Positions 1 through 13,599 of a DNA stretch of 64,000 nt are shown here, one piece after another; the first letter of the stretch is position 1, and the number at the start of each line of letters is the position of its first letter. Made by a program: the position numbers and the translations under genes. Source of the DNA: Homalodisca vitripennis (taxonomy: Eukaryota > Arthropoda > Insecta > Hemiptera > Cicadellidae); the NCBI RefSeq assembly GCF_021130785.1, contig NC_060213.1:65324001-65388000 (forward strand). The letters are read 5' to 3'. The notes under the pieces were generated by a model, which had not been told where the DNA came from, searched no databases, and saw only the letters and a list, made by a program, of their open reading frames with translations.

Positions 1-183
1 GTAGGTTATGTTGTAGTTAACTGGATTGTTCAAGCGTTCGTTATTGTTATAATTGTTATACATCTCCTGTGGGAATAACTACAAATTTTTGAATGTCATA
101 GAACTGTCATAAAATGGCGTTAATAAGACAATGTGTGTTTTTTGACTATTCATCAATTTAAGATTTTTGAGAGTACAACTAAC

Positions 184-188
184 TATAT

Positions 189-252
<64 letters not shown>
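184..252. repeat. (TA)n microsatellite
   Basis: A nearly pure TA dinucleotide run with one interruption near position 199. The minus-strand reading frame through it is only an Ile/Tyr repeat and is not a gene. Confidence 0.97.
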
Positions 253-256
<4 letters not shown>

Positions 257-1780
257 GTCACCTCAGACTAAATACCAATCATAACAAAATATTTAAACAC
301 TAAAATTAAACCGAATATAAAAAAAAACTGAATGTATCATGAGGCAAAACATGTAGAGAAATATTTCATATTAAAATTTAATTTTCCATGTACTTTCATT
401 TATACGAATAAGAACACTTTTATGCGTCATTTTCATGTCAAGTTCTTTTTTTTCTATGAGTCTCATTCTGCCTAGATAGGACTACACGCAGAACATTCTA
501 GAATTAAATTACATATAAATTTGAAGATTTCCATGTAACCTTAACGAAACCTGTATTGACACGTGGTGTGGTATAGTTTTTGCACTATCGCGTTAATTTT
601 TAAAAAGTTGTGTAGTATATCTTAGGATGCAGGCTGATAAGATTAGTTAGTATTTGAAGAAGGCCTCTTCCTAATACCACTACGAGACTGGAGAGTTAGG
701 ATTGGTTTATTCTCAATCCCACCATTTGGCCTAAACAGGATTACCGGCAAAGCCGGTTTATTTTCAGTACCACATTAAGGCAGCCGGCAATCTTGTTTTA
801 TGTTGTAGTTGTAAATATAAATATTAAATGTTAAAATTATTCTTGTTTTTTAACAAAGGGAGATTTTGTGACCAAGCTCAAGGTACCATTTTAATATGAT
901 AAAATGCCTCCAGAATTAAATATAAAAGTATGAAAAATGTTAATAAATATTATATAATATTCAACTTACTAATATTATACAAATTCTTGTACTCTTAGCA
1001 GTGAGGTTCTTTATCATTGTAAAAGATTTTTATTTTTATTATTATTATTTATTAGGTCTAGGATTTTATTTACAGTGTGTAATTCTATGGGTGAAATTTT
1101 ATTAAATTGGTATGGTACATATTATAGTGAATATTAAAAATATTTTGGTACATCAGACATGTAACACTACACCTTCTGTTGTACTAATGAGAGAAATTAG
1201 TAAGTACAAAATATCAGGTCCTGAATAATTCCATATAATTGAAAAGTATTGTCTTGTCCTTATTTGTTCCATCATTCTTATTGGAAAGTGTTATAACACT
1301 ATAACAAAAGGAAAGCCAAATATTTCTATCAGTTGAATTCAAACTTGCCATGTCAAAAACAGAATAGCCAGACACTGAACCCTATCCTTCCGGACTATCT
1401 AAGGATTTTCTTTTGTCTTGTATCATCATTTAGGCTTGACTGGTTATCAATAAGGTTCCATGTCCTTTTATATTTCAAGGAACGTATTTCCACGACAGTT
1501 AAATCCTTGATCCTTATGTATCATTGTCTTTCGTATCCAGGAAATGATTTGGATCTAGTAGTACAAAAGCTTACCGTTCATATTATCATTATTGTAAATG
1601 AGCAAAGTTGCAATTACATCCTGAAAACTTGATCAACTCTTTCTAGATGATACATGAAATGCTTCGTTTAAAAATGAATGCATATAGCTATAGTTTTAGT
1701 AAATTGTCCCGATAAACTTTTGAAATGAAAAAAATGTGGTAATACCACAATTTATGATTTTCCGTATTTTTAGTCCCTTA
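253..1780. other. AT-rich stretch with one GC-richer patch
   Basis: No gene is recognised. Positions 655-800 are less AT-rich and contain a perfect short hairpin, ACCGGC-AAA-GCCGGT (743-757), followed by another CCGGC at about 783. This could be a conserved element or an old repeat. The rest looks like neutral AT-rich DNA. Confidence 0.5.
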
Positions 1781-2035
1781 GCTTATGGAGTGCAATATCA
1801 ATAAAGGTACATCATGGCGAATATACATCAGGTATAAAGGGACAGAAGGGCAATGTAAGGGCCAGACAGGGCGCGTGTTGCTGTCGGATCCTTGTCTCTC
1901 GGGGATCGCTCAGCTGTCAAGTACAGATACACCCTTCAGCCCTCCGTGCTTCGCCCTTTATGCTACCTTCCACGCCAAGTTAAGACCTTCATTTATGTCT
2001 CGAAATCTTCAACTAACATGTCAATAGTTTTTCAG
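1780..2035. other. GC-richer island, candidate regulatory element
   Basis: This block is clearly richer in GC than its flanks, with a TATAAAGG string at 1833. An 80-codon open frame (1785-2027, plus) covers it, but its product resembles no family known to me and the frame probably reflects composition only. A non-coding conserved element is as likely as an exon. Confidence 0.35.
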
Positions 2036-2555
2036 GGGATATATGATCAATAATCAGTGGAAAACAGTTGTTTATTATGTTGGTTAAAATATCGGATGCT
2101 GTTCACATTGAAAACAACAAGAATGGATCTGAACTTAGTAATATTATAATGAAGATATTGCGAATCCTATAATATTTATATAAATTCTTAGGATAATATT
2201 GGTCTATTTATGTTTACTGTCATTATTAGACGCTTGAAGTATCAGTTATTACTCTTTTGACTTAAAAAAAATATAATTGTGGCAATAAGACAAAATTTTA
2301 CTTAACTTAATTTTTTTTATCCCCATATAATAAGAACATATATACAATAAACTCGTTCATCTTAAGTATAATGAACGGTATTCTTTACACCGATTGTAGA
2401 TTTAAGCTAATAAGGGAGTCTTTAAGACAGAGGGTGGAGCCTGGGAAAGTTTTGAAATAGGAATACGCCTATATGTTAAACAGGGATCCCAATGTCCATA
2501 TAAAATTGCAGTGCACAATCAGTCCAGAAAGTTTTACGTGAGTATAATACACTCA

Positions 2556-2557
<2 letters not shown>

Positions 2558-2628
<71 letters not shown>
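2558..2628. repeat. (CA)n microsatellite
   Basis: About 35 uninterrupted CA dinucleotides, preceded by a short (ACTC) run. Long perfect CA tracts like this are usually length-polymorphic. Confidence 0.97.
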
Positions 2629-2630
<2 letters not shown>

Positions 2631-2994
2631 ATTTTTATATAACAGTATGACGGTGACAGATTGGGTATTTTGGTAGAACATATTCTGTCTTGAAATCTTT
2701 TACAGTAAGCGTTAAGAAATTTTTCCTTATTCTTCGATAAAACAAAGACATTTTCACCATTTATTTGCTTATTTTCCGATAAAAATAGAAAAACGAAACG
2801 TTATAGAGGAGATTGGTTAATTTTTATTTCGTCAAACTAAGTTTACTAATGGGAAGCTGTATGAATGTTAACGAGTGAAAGCATATTGTTACAAAGTATG
2901 AAAGTAATTTGACGAAATTATGTTGTAGTTCAAAATTACTAAACACCACTGAAACTGAGTAAGAGGTAATTACTACTTTAGTGTGTTATGAAGA

Positions 2995-3190
2995 GTACAA
3001 ACAGCGACATGAGCTTCTTAGTGGGGTTGGGACAGCAGTAAACAAGAAAGTCAACCGTTCTGCGGAGGGTTAACTGCTTTATTATACGTCACACAAGCGT
3101 TGTTGCACATTGGACGCTGTCCTCGGTCTGTATAAATTGCATTGAGGACGAAACGGAAGCACTTGAGAATATCACATGTTTAGTGTTAGC
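2995..3190. other. GC-richer island, candidate regulatory element
   Basis: A roughly 200-bp patch of mixed composition inside AT-rich DNA, with no open frame of note. It contains TTATACGTCACAC and a short inverted pair of GGACG/CGTCC-like strings. No gene or repeat family is recognised. The regulatory reading is inference from composition. Confidence 0.3.
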
Positions 3191-3199
3191 TAAGGAGCT

Positions 3200-6100
3200 G
3201 TTTATTAAAATACATGGTTGGTGATTCATATTTTTGTTATCACTATACAAATTGAGTCCTAGGTAAGTAAGTAATGAATTAATTCCGCGTTATAAAACAA
3301 AATATACTAAAGAGATTGGTAAAGGTCTGTTCGTGTTTCTTCTGTATATTGGTAAGATATCTCATCAAAGAGTTAACTGAGCTAAAGACTTGAAATTTTC
3401 CTTCAAATTTAATTTCTTCGTAGGTATAAATGATCAAATTCAATGATGCATGCCATCCCTGGGTACTACACACTCTTAATGTAAATATAAAGTGATTCCA
3501 CGAATGCATTTTATACCTGAATATGCATGTCAACATAATATGTCAGATTTCAGATACAGTAGTTAAAGAAATACTAAAAGTAAAGTAAACATTTCGTAGA
3601 TGTTTTAACATCGTTGTACCTAATCATGTACTTAATATTAGTCACTAAGCGTAGAAAACTTTAATTTCTAGAGATAATTATATATATTGCTTCCATTAGT
3701 ATTCATATTAATGTGTCATATTATGTAATTTTTTTACACACAGTTTCATTCTCAGATGTGGTTTCTTCTTACAGAAGTTGGCCTATTGCCAAAACACTTT
3801 GGCACCAAGGACCTATTGTACAGGCTAAAAGTATAAAATAAATCCCTAGCCATATACAGTATCACATGTTCTAAAAATAGCCAAGATCTTCCTGAGAAAC
3901 CTTAACTTCCTTTGTCAAACATGGCAAAACTATTCGTAGCTAAAACTGAATAGTAAGAAAGAAACTTTTCTGCAAAGTCATATTCATGACAATTACTCAT
4001 ATATTGACTAGACAGTCAATTCTATATAAGTATTAAATTTACCATTCATAATTTAACCTGCAGTTATATTTGACTTGCAAAATATTTTATCTCCTGTTTA
4101 ATTTCTGTTATGTATTTGTTTACGCTATGCAATTATTTAAATGCTTTGAGACTTTGTTCATTTGCCAGTTAAAACTTTTTTTCATGTTCTCTCTTAAACT
4201 ATTGGAATTGTTTCCTTATAATATTCATATATTTTAACATAAATACATTTTAACACGTTAACAGCTTGTCGTTGTTTTTTGCATTTCAGACTTCCGCCTC
4301 TCCCCCGTTAATAAAAACTAATAAAAAGGAGCTACACTAAAACTAATTAGATTTCAATTTAAAATTTTGATCAGGTATATTCTGAGGACCAAGGTGCTTT
4401 AACATATGATAAACTCGCCACTTTATTAAAGCAGGTGTGACCTTTTTGGACATGGTATACTATCTGAATATGTTTTACATGGACTTTGACCTCTTTCTGG
4501 ATAATTCAAGATAGCTACTGATTTATAAGTATTATACTCAAATCAAGATGATATCGCTATTAGTTGTCTCACGTTGGCTTTTTTCAGTTAATACTAAATT
4601 GCAGGCTGTCCCTTAGAAATTAAGGAAATTTCCATGAAGACTCCAATATTAATTCCAAAAAACCGTAAATATAATTGGTACGAAGCCGGGTTACATTTAT
4701 ACAAATACCGGATGTTAATAGCAGCAAATCAATAATATTTTCTGGTATGCTTTATTCCCAAACAGCTTAATCCCTGGAAATTTTCATAAAATGTGTCATT
4801 CTCTAACTTGATTTATGTTATATCCAGTATTTATTACAAAATTTATACTATGAGATAACGAAATTAATTACAGTTACATATGATACAGAAGGCATTCCTA
4901 GACGTGCATATTCCACTCTGCTTAATAAATAATTGGCAGTTATATCTAAATTTCATGGAAGTTACCAGTTACATAAACTCTATGAACATGTTTTTAAATT
5001 AAAATTAAGCTAAATATTATGTAAAAGGATTCTCACCAAAAATTAAACATACCAAAATCAAGCGAAGGACGCTAAAGTCCTTACAACGTTTGCTATGTTT
5101 AAAAAGTGCAGTTAGTGCATTAAAACCCTGCCCATTTTCGTAAATGAAATTTCTAACCTATAAAATTAAATAAACTGAGTAGTTTACGAGTGGAAATTGA
5201 TTATTATTTTTGACACAAATAAACCACTCTCCTAAGATATAACCCATGATTCTCTTAAGGAAGTTAAAGATTTAATTAACATATTTTTCTCTGCAAAGGG
5301 AGAACAAGTCATAAGGACATATTTTTATGAATACAAGAACTGAGTGAGATCTACTTAGTGTTAAATATTAAAATCACGTATCAAAAAAAGTACATCCAAA
5401 CTTTCTTATTGTCTGTGAGTTTTAGTATTGAAACTTCCTACGTATACATGGAACATAGCATAAAAGAAAGTTTAAGCGAAGGCATATTTTCTTGGTTTTA
5501 TCGTAATTTTATACAAAGATACACATCTCGGTTGATTCTAGAATCACATGTTTTGATCTTGGTGCGAAGGCGTACTAATATCTTTTCGGCACTTTAGAAA
5601 ATCATAGTTATGTGTAGTTGTCTTAAAACATTATACAGAATATACATGACTAATTAGAAAGTTAATTCATACAAACATGTTCATATCGTGATTTGTCAGT
5701 TGGCTGATACATTTTCCTCCAGTTATAAAATACTGGCACTAACAGTATAATTAAACATGAATTAAATTTTCTTAATATTATTGTTTTTATATGCTGTGTC
5801 AAAACCAAAATAATCATTTTATCCTAATCTTATGGTCTTTATTTTAAAGATTTTAATATTGGATTTAAATCAATTCACTCAATAAACTCTTTTGAAAATA
5901 TTTACAACATAATAAGGATTAAAAAAACAGTGTAATACGTATCGTATTCACTTTGTAATATTAATACCTTGTTTTTTAAGTCTTATAAAACTTTATACAG
6001 TCACCATCGAGAGAATCTTAAAACATCATCCATGGTTATTGAAAACACTTTGATATGAAGTTGTTTCAAAAGGCATTATTTATTAGAATACTGATTGATA

Positions 6101-6770
6101 TTGAATTAGTGACTGAAAACAAATTAACGTATATGGTACGTAATTAAATACTTCATAAAATTGGTTAGAACCTTGCTTTTACACAGTTCCAACGTTCTAT
6201 ACATTTCAATAACTGTTAAAATGAGCCGAATACTTAAAACATTATCTTTTGGTTCTAAAAAAGTGTTCCACTCTTTTTTATTGCGTTTTTATTACTAAAA
6301 TGTAATCTGATGTAATACCAGGATTTTGTTTCATGCCAAATCCTTTCCTAAAGTATTTAGAATTACTCTTACAAACTATGCGTCACATACTGTAGTTGTT
6401 TATAAATTTTACAAGTATTTCATATATATATTAAAATTCACTACTACACTATTTTATTATCATCTAATTTTAGTCCGTTTTAAAGTAGTGTTTAAAATTT
6501 ATATTTACTAATTTAATTACTATCGATAACAGTATTGTCAACACTTTTGTTAATCAAAAATTAATTCATATGGCAATCTAACTAAAAACTAAAACATCAT
6601 TGATATAGAAAACGCTATAGCCAATAAACTTGCCATGTTGGTGCTATTGGTGCCCATAATGAAATCAAATTGTTTTAACTTCAATACAACATTCCTACTA
6701 ATCCAGTACACAATTCTTTTAGCGATACTTTTACGTGAACACCTCTAAGAAGGAATTTTGGTGCAAAGAA
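3200..6770. other. AT-rich stretch, nothing recognised
   Basis: Low-complexity AT-rich DNA with only short chance open frames on both strands. No RNA gene, transposon end or tandem array was seen. Confidence 0.5.
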
Positions 6771-6779
6771 GGAAATATG

Positions 6780-6990
6780 CATTTAACTTCCCGCTGACAA
6801 TTTGAAACAGCGTTGGCAACATGAGGTATGGAGCGTTGAAAGTTTATGGGGTGAAAGTTACGGCCATGAGATTGATTGTGTGCGAGAAATGGTCTATAAA
6901 CATATCACTATACTGTCGTGAAAGGCATCAAGGCCGATATATCTTCCCAATCACGATAACAGTTAAAGGAAAATGTTGAATAACGTGTTT
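6780..6990. other. GC-richer island, candidate regulatory element
   Basis: A roughly 200-bp patch with mixed composition, including TTTATGGGG (6843), GGCCATGAG (6881) and GATTGATTG strings. Such words suit homeodomain or Pho-like sites, but they are common enough in AT-rich DNA that no factor can be named. No coding frame is present. Confidence 0.3.
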
Positions 6991-7325
6991 TCATATATGT
7001 TCAGAATATTTTTTATTTCATTTGAACGGAAACAAATTTGGCCTAATCGTAATTAGCTGTAAAGTTTGGTTTAAAATAAAGCATACCTGTAAAAAACTAC
7101 CTAATAGTTATTATCCTCGAAATTAAATCAAATGTGTATAAATGAATGTAAACCCGAAAACGTGTGTTACATTTTCTATGTGTATAAATGGTCTATTTAA
7201 CTTTAAAACAGCTGTTAACGATGCTTTAACCAATATTTTGTAAAACACCTACACTTTTATCTTAGAGTGCCGTTTTTACTCGTAGGAAAGAGTAAATACC
7301 CAACCACTAGCTGCGGCCCTATAAT

Positions 7326-7432
7326 TTCAACTTTCTAGGGAGAAGTTGAAAGTTGAATTATTTATTTATTTGAATTATTTATTTATTTGAATTATTTATT
7401 TCAACTTTAATTATTTCAATTAAAGTTGAAAT
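7326..7432. repeat. 17-bp tandem repeat inside inverted TTCAACTTT arms
   Basis: The unit TGAATTATTTATTTATT is repeated at 7354, 7371 and (partly) 7388. It is bracketed by TTCAACTTT and AAAGTTGAA words in both orientations (7326, 7344, 7400, 7422), so the segment can fold into alternative hairpins. It looks like a local slippage product. Confidence 0.8.
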
Positions 7433-7815
7433 ATCAAGTAGAATCTCGTTGGATTTGTTGGATGATATTTAAACTTTCAACAAAATATTATTCTTGCATA
7501 ACTGTCGTAGGTTTTTAAAGTATTTAATTTTGAAAACCTGTACAAACAGTGTTTTTAGGCGAAGATTGAAATTTTAGCATTGCGAGTACCTAAAATAAAT
7601 CTTGTAACTCGTAAGTATTTTTAATAAAATCCGGCAACACTTCTGATCATTCTGGAATCATCAAATTTATATAAGCACATTGAGAAATATTGATGTAATT
7701 CATACATAAATATATTACGTTATGTAGCTGTAACTCATGTACACACTTAAAAATTCAAGTGTGCAATAAAAATATATACGTACACATAAATATATATATA
7801 CTAATAATTTTATCA

Positions 7816-7839
7816 CATATATATATATATATATATATA
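7816..7839. repeat. short (TA)n microsatellite
   Basis: About 12 TA dinucleotides, preceded by a shorter TATATATA run near 7793. Confidence 0.9.
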
Positions 7840-7980
7840 ATAAAGTATGATTTCTACACTAACGGTTACCTGAGGTTTCGCACATAATTTCGTAGGCTTT
7901 GCACATGTATGACCCGCTTCTGGATTGAGTTAATTATATCACCGACGCAAATGCTAATTTTCTCTTATTTTCACTATCAA

Positions 7981-7982
<2 letters not shown>

Positions 7983-8072
<90 letters not shown>
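7983..8072. repeat. long (TA)n microsatellite
   Basis: About 45 TA dinucleotides with a single phase slip near 8014. An Ile/Tyr open frame across it is spurious. Confidence 0.97.
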
Positions 8073-8074
<2 letters not shown>

Positions 8075-10110
8075 ACAGATTTGATAAGCCTCCTTCTGTT
8101 ACAAGACAACTAAGATGAGTTTTATTAACAGTCTTCAAATTGATAGAAAAAATGTAATATTAACTTTGATTTTTATATGTAAATGATTACAGTAATTAGC
8201 AAACAATGTATTTTTTATATTTGCTCAAATCGTACTGTTAAGATTATAATTTTACTATAACCATTAACTTGGTTATTTGGATATTTCATTACTTTGCGTT
8301 CAACAGCTGTTGCTGAAAAGCTTGAAATAAGATGAAGCTAAGTGTAGTTACTATCAAGCTTACTCTATCAAGACTTTAAATTGAAAATAGTGGTTATGTT
8401 AATTAAAAACTGTTTACATAGAACGGTTAATTACATTTATCAGGATCTTTCATTTAATATTCCATGACTTTAGAGACCAAGATGGGAATTTGCGCTGCTT
8501 TAGAGACCAGTGGGTGCAGCTCGGAGGGATTTTCTAAATAAGATATATATTCATAACAAGATTACTAAGAATGTCGAATGTATTTTAACATATATTATAA
8601 ATACATTAGTATCAGTACAATTGATTAAATAGTTTACGCGTAAAAATAAAATAAACAATCAAAGGTACTTTCGAAACTATAATACTATTAAGAATAAGAT
8701 GTGCTTTAAATTTTGATAGCTTTAAATCAATTTTTAATACGTTTGAGTTAACACAATTGTATTAATATATTGAATTAGTTATAACAATGGAGTTTTCTTT
8801 GATACTTTAGTTGAAATTTTCGTTTAATCTAATATTTATCTTTAATCTGATATCTATATTGCAACTGCTCCTTCTGACTAAACAAACATTTTACTTGGAG
8901 CCCATACATTTTTAATTTAAATTAAATGAATTAGGTTTAAATTTTAAAAATATACGTAATATTTTGAAATCGAAGAAAAACTACTGAAGATTAATTTTTA
9001 TTACCATGAAAAAAAAACACAATAAACATCATGTTTTACTTAAAGTATGATAAAAGTAATATTACAATCTGTAACTCATTTCAATTATTAACTAAACATA
9101 ATATAATTACTTCCAAATCACAGTAAATCTACTACTCTCCCGATATCCACCTTGTTTTTGGAACACAAATCATCTTCTTCCTTCCTACGTCAGTCTGTAA
9201 TTCTGATGTTGCAGTAATTGAACTATCGTGCCAGATCTTATCCTGGTCTATTAGACTGTATTTCTACTATAGAACATTTTGAGGCATTAGATCTGTACTT
9301 TAATATTTGGAATATATACATAATTGGAAAGGTCATTGTAGTACATAAACTATGCGATCATTAACATGTTATTCCAAATATTATACATTATTATTACATA
9401 ATAAAACCCTATTTAAAATTTGCTGGATTTTGGGAAAAAAACTTCATGAGGCAAGAAAATTTCAGAAGCTATGGACTTCCAAATACGATTATGCTTAACT
9501 TTTTTATTTCAAAACAATTTATCTTAATATCGGTTTTAGTTTAGAGCAATATTTTCCTTGAGTTTTTTAAAGAAAAAAATGGTTACAGCTTTTTAATAAC
9601 ATTACTCTCATTCCTAAAGACGTGAAAATAGAAAATGTTTTTGATAACTTCACTTTTAGGGTAATTCTAGTTTGGACTCAAAGATTTGTGGACATCTTTT
9701 AATCAGACCAAAATAAAACCTGTTTAACATGAACAAACGTAATGTATTATAAATGTATTACAAAATAAAATACATTTTGTAGTATGGACATAAAATATGA
9801 CAAGAGAGGAGTAGTATATTTTACTTCTAAAAAATTTATTACCCGAGGAAAAATATTACATTCTAAGTTAATGTCTTTTAATTTGGTTTGATTAAATACA
9901 GAATGTCTTAAATATCCCTAAATAAACTATGTCGATCCTTTATTTTTTATTAGAGTCTGATTACAAATATATTATGTCTTTTACTTAAATGTTTGTGATT
10001 TCTTGTGAAGTCTAAATGTTAAAACATTTTATTTTTTTTCTGTCATGGACGGCTAAGAATTTTTAATAAAAAACATGTCTCCAACGTAAATTTGATTACA
10101 ACATCTTCCT
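8073..10110. other. AT-rich stretch, nothing recognised
   Basis: No coding frame, RNA gene or transposon signature was seen. A small local duplication of TTTAGAGACCA(A/G) lies at about 8468 and 8497. Confidence 0.5.
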
Positions 10111-10114
10111 TCTG

Positions 10115-10430
10115 TGGGGGAAAGATCATTTAATGCCCTAATTAAATTGGACCGTATAAAAGCGACAAGATTATTGCAGTAGACACAGCAGAAGAATAAT
10201 TGATATCACTAAGTGGATCTATGGAGGAGGTGTGGTGTAATAAGCGAAATAGATCTTGAGGGGTAGTTGCATCGCCGCAATGTCAGAATTATGGACTGAG
10301 AAGGGAAGGAAGACGGTGATTTGTGTCCCATAAACAAGAGGCGTACATCGGCACCGTAGTAGTGGAATGGTACATAATTTACTGTTACAGGTCCTTCGTT
10401 AATACATGCAGTGGGGCTGAAGTGTTCTTG
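10115..10430. other. GC-richer island with a TATA-like box
   Basis: A roughly 300-bp patch less AT-rich than its flanks. TATAAAAG (10155-10162) is followed about 20 bp later by GCAGTAG, which resembles an arthropod initiator but sits closer than usual. No long open frame follows. It could be a promoter of a non-coding transcript or a conserved enhancer, and neither is proven. Confidence 0.3.
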
Positions 10431-10434
10431 TAAT

Positions 10435-12870
10435 TAAATAGATCATTCTCGTATTTTGTAATTTACTGATACTATTAACTCACGAATGCTTAATCTTTAA
10501 AAAACTTGGATTTTCTTTCAAAGTATTCTTTATTGGCTAACTAATATGTAAATATACTTTTCCTTAGTTAAATATATACTACTAACTATATCCATTACGT
10601 ACATAAACTATAGTTTATATGATATACTTAAAAGCTAAACCTTTTGTTGGTGACATAAATAATTATAATTGTATAATCATTTCCAATGAAATACAATTGT
10701 TCATTTTTAAAACTCATAAAGAGTAAAACGACTACGATTCAACCATATAGGTCGCGGAAATATACCCAGATTATTAAACGTTTATAACACGTAATTCTTA
10801 AAAATACTGAGTCGGCTAAAATTGTGTTAAAGCTACTAAATATCGTTTTATAAGTCCAAAGTTTCCTATACGTAACATTTGTATTATTACGGTATATAAA
10901 AGCATAAATAGTTTAAAACATGGATTTATTGAAGAAAATGTGTTTTTCATTAATAATTGGAGCCAAGATGAGTCTTTGAAAAAACCTGTACTTACATCAA
11001 AATATTAGTCTGTATTATATTCGTGTGAGCAGTCGTATCACATAGTAGTAATAATACATTTACCCTAATGAAATGAACAACACTTGCTTTATATCTGAGG
11101 AACATTTTGTATGCCTCAAACCACCACTATTTTACCATGCCAGTTACGTAATGCTAAACCTGCCCTGTTCTATAAGTTTTATAGATTAATGTGTCAAATG
11201 TGTCCTGTATTTCTTAAAGATATCTAACATAAGGTACTTTAACTTTATTGCACGTTTAATGTTTTAATTATTTTTATTATGTTATATTTATAGCATTATT
11301 CTATGGTATGTTAGGTGACTTGTTTATTGTATACAATACCATTGAAGGTAAATTTGTAAAACACACTCTGCCTAATTAATAATTTAAAATATTTGTTAGT
11401 AAAAATATTAATTTTCTTTTTAACCCCAAACAGATTTAAATGATAAATAAAGATCAAATTTATATACTAATGCTTAGGATAAATTTATAAATTACGTGAC
11501 CGTTGGTGTTTTCAGCCCTAACCTTTGAATTTGAGTATCTATACTGTATCTATTGTTTAACTGATTTTGAGGCCATTCTGTTCCTTAGCCTTATTCCGCC
11601 CTTTTCTAAGGTCACTTTTTGAGGGTCATTCCAAACAAAATAGCGATAGAAGAGGTTGTGTACGTTAACATGTTGGCACTACTGATGAAATGTGTTACGG
11701 TCACAAACTTTTGACTTTGGATGTGAAATATCTCGAACTTGGATTCAAAATCCGAGACCTTGGACTATGTCGACTCCTTCAAGTAATGAAATAAACTAAA
11801 ATGTATTGTTCATTCTCAAAATTTCATTAGGGAAAAACTTTTTAATGAAAACTATAAAGTTGTTAATAATACCTATATTGTAAATCAGCACTGTAACACG
11901 CCTTATAACGAACATAAGTATACTCGTACTTACAGTAGGTATAGTAGTAGCGTTTGTTGTCAGTTATCACTGTCGGATTGACTGCTACAGTGTACACATG
12001 ACCTTGTCAGTTCCCTATAAACTGACAAACTGGCAGTTAACATGGCATTGCGTAATTTGTAACGTTCACACGATCTAACTGATCAATTCTGTTGTTTGAG
12101 CGCGTTTTCGTAGCTATTTTTATGTGGTAAAATAGGCGTAATTTGTGACTTGTTCAGAAACTGGAACGGTTCAGAAGGATAGTCTTCAAATTGGAATTCA
12201 GTTCGGTGATGAAGCTCAGATATGTAATCAATTAATAGTACAAATAATAGTATGACAAATCAGTTCTGTTAAATAAAAAGTATTTAACTTAGTTTAGTAT
12301 ATTCAAACATAAACTACAGCTTGTGTATTTAGAAAGTGAGGAATTGAAGTAAAATGAGTACATTAAAAAAATAATATTGATAACCGGTAAAGTATACGAA
12401 CAATACAACAATAAATCTTTAGTTAGTGCTTCGAAGTTTTAGATTAAATTGAATATTCCTTAGCTAGTTTTATATTTAAATATTCGTTCTCGTTTTTAAA
12501 ATAGATAACTGAACAGAATATACTCCGTTACTTAACGGATTTATTATTAAGTTTGTTTAAATAGTTTTGGTTACGTTCTCAAATCATTTTAAACTAAAGC
12601 ATTTTTAATTTTCCCCCCCAAATTAAAATTAATCCCAACTTCAGTTTCCTGTGTTATTTCTAAGTAAACACATGTTGTAATTTCAAATAAAACATAGAAA
12701 TCGAAGTATATAGGTAACTAGCCAGTTGAATGAAATACTCATATGTGTAAAATTGTACTTTCTGGCACTATTTTAATGTTTTCTACTACCATAGATAAAG
12801 TCAATTGATATTATTGAGTAATAATTTGTAATGGTTTGAAATGTGCTTTCTAAGCTCCCTTATTTTAGAA
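10435..12870. other. AT-rich stretch, nothing firmly recognised
   Basis: Mostly AT-rich DNA with chance frames. Positions about 11880-12190 are somewhat less AT-rich and include repeated TGACA/TGTCA words (about 11960-12040). No gene was seen. Confidence 0.45.
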
Positions 12871-12879
12871 GTGACCGTA

Positions 12880-13125
12880 AATTTATCCATACTGAGTGTG
12901 TCCTCCATAAGTATTCTTAACCATTACGAGTTTAAGAAGTCACCTCTCGCTGATTGCCCTGTAAAGGGCGCTGTACACAACTCGTTAGACCTCATTATAT
13001 TTTCAGGTCGTTATCCTAAAATGGCTTGGCCCTGCAAGGGTTGTTAGGCAATTACAACGCACGAAGTAGCAAGCATGTACATTCAGCTCTGAGACGGTAC
13101 TAAATTGTAATACTTGCAGTGTGTA
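12880..13125. other. GC-richer island sharing words with block A
   Basis: A patch of mixed composition containing GCAATTACAACGCA (about 13038), AGGTCGTTA (about 13004) and CTCGTTAGA (about 12981, the reverse complement of TCTAACGAG). All three words also occur in blocks A1 or A2 (40042 and 54932), though in a different order and strand arrangement. A 68-codon frame here has no recognisable product. Confidence 0.3.
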
Positions 13126-13289
13126 CAACATTGAAATTCATAATATACCTTATATCCAGTATTACATGTGCAGAATAAATGGGAGGGTAATCTCAAGTAA
13201 TATACTTGAGGATAACAGTGTCCCCTTTATCAACTGAAGGAGAGCTCTCCTGTGCCTAAGCCCTAACTAAGAACACTATTAACAACACG

Positions 13290-13375
13290 TTGTCACCTCG
13301 ATATATATAGTCTTACCCCCCACAGCTTCATCCCTTCCTTTCCTCCTTCTCTTGTAGGGATGTACGCATCGTAGC
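13290..13375 (+). other. polypyrimidine tract ending in TAG
   Basis: A C/T-rich run (about 13315-13358) ends in TTGTAG, which is the shape of a 3' splice acceptor. The DNA after it closes in two frames at once and stays open only briefly in the third, so an exon is not supported. Confidence 0.25.
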
Positions 13376-13565
13376 GGCATAGGGACTGTAACAAACTTTT
13401 CGGCACTGATAATCTGTTTAATGCATTTAAGATCATAACAAAAGCTTAAAGCTTTTCCTTGTAAAATTTTATAAATTTATTCAGAAAACCCTTCTCCAAA
13501 TCACTACCGACAGTATTTTTGCACCAAATTACGAGCTTGGTCTATGAATTGAGAGCTAACAATAC

Positions 13566-13595
13566 AGATCTTTTCTCCCTCAGGGGAAAAGATCT
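13566..13595. repeat. 13-bp hairpin with 4-base loop
   Basis: The arms AGATCTTTTCTCC and GGGGAAAAGATCT pair at 12 of 13 positions around the loop CTCA. No T-rich tail or coding neighbour assigns it a role. Confidence 0.7.
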
Positions 13596-13599
13596 CTTT

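Noticed and set aside
79..261. Ile/Tyr-repeat open frames over TA microsatellites (also 7909-8118 and 61062-61319)
   Set aside because: They are direct translations of TA dinucleotide repeats.
13315..13450. Exon after the polypyrimidine tract at 13.33 kb
   Set aside because: The downstream DNA closes quickly in two frames, and the remaining frame of about 26 codons has no donor site or recognisable product.
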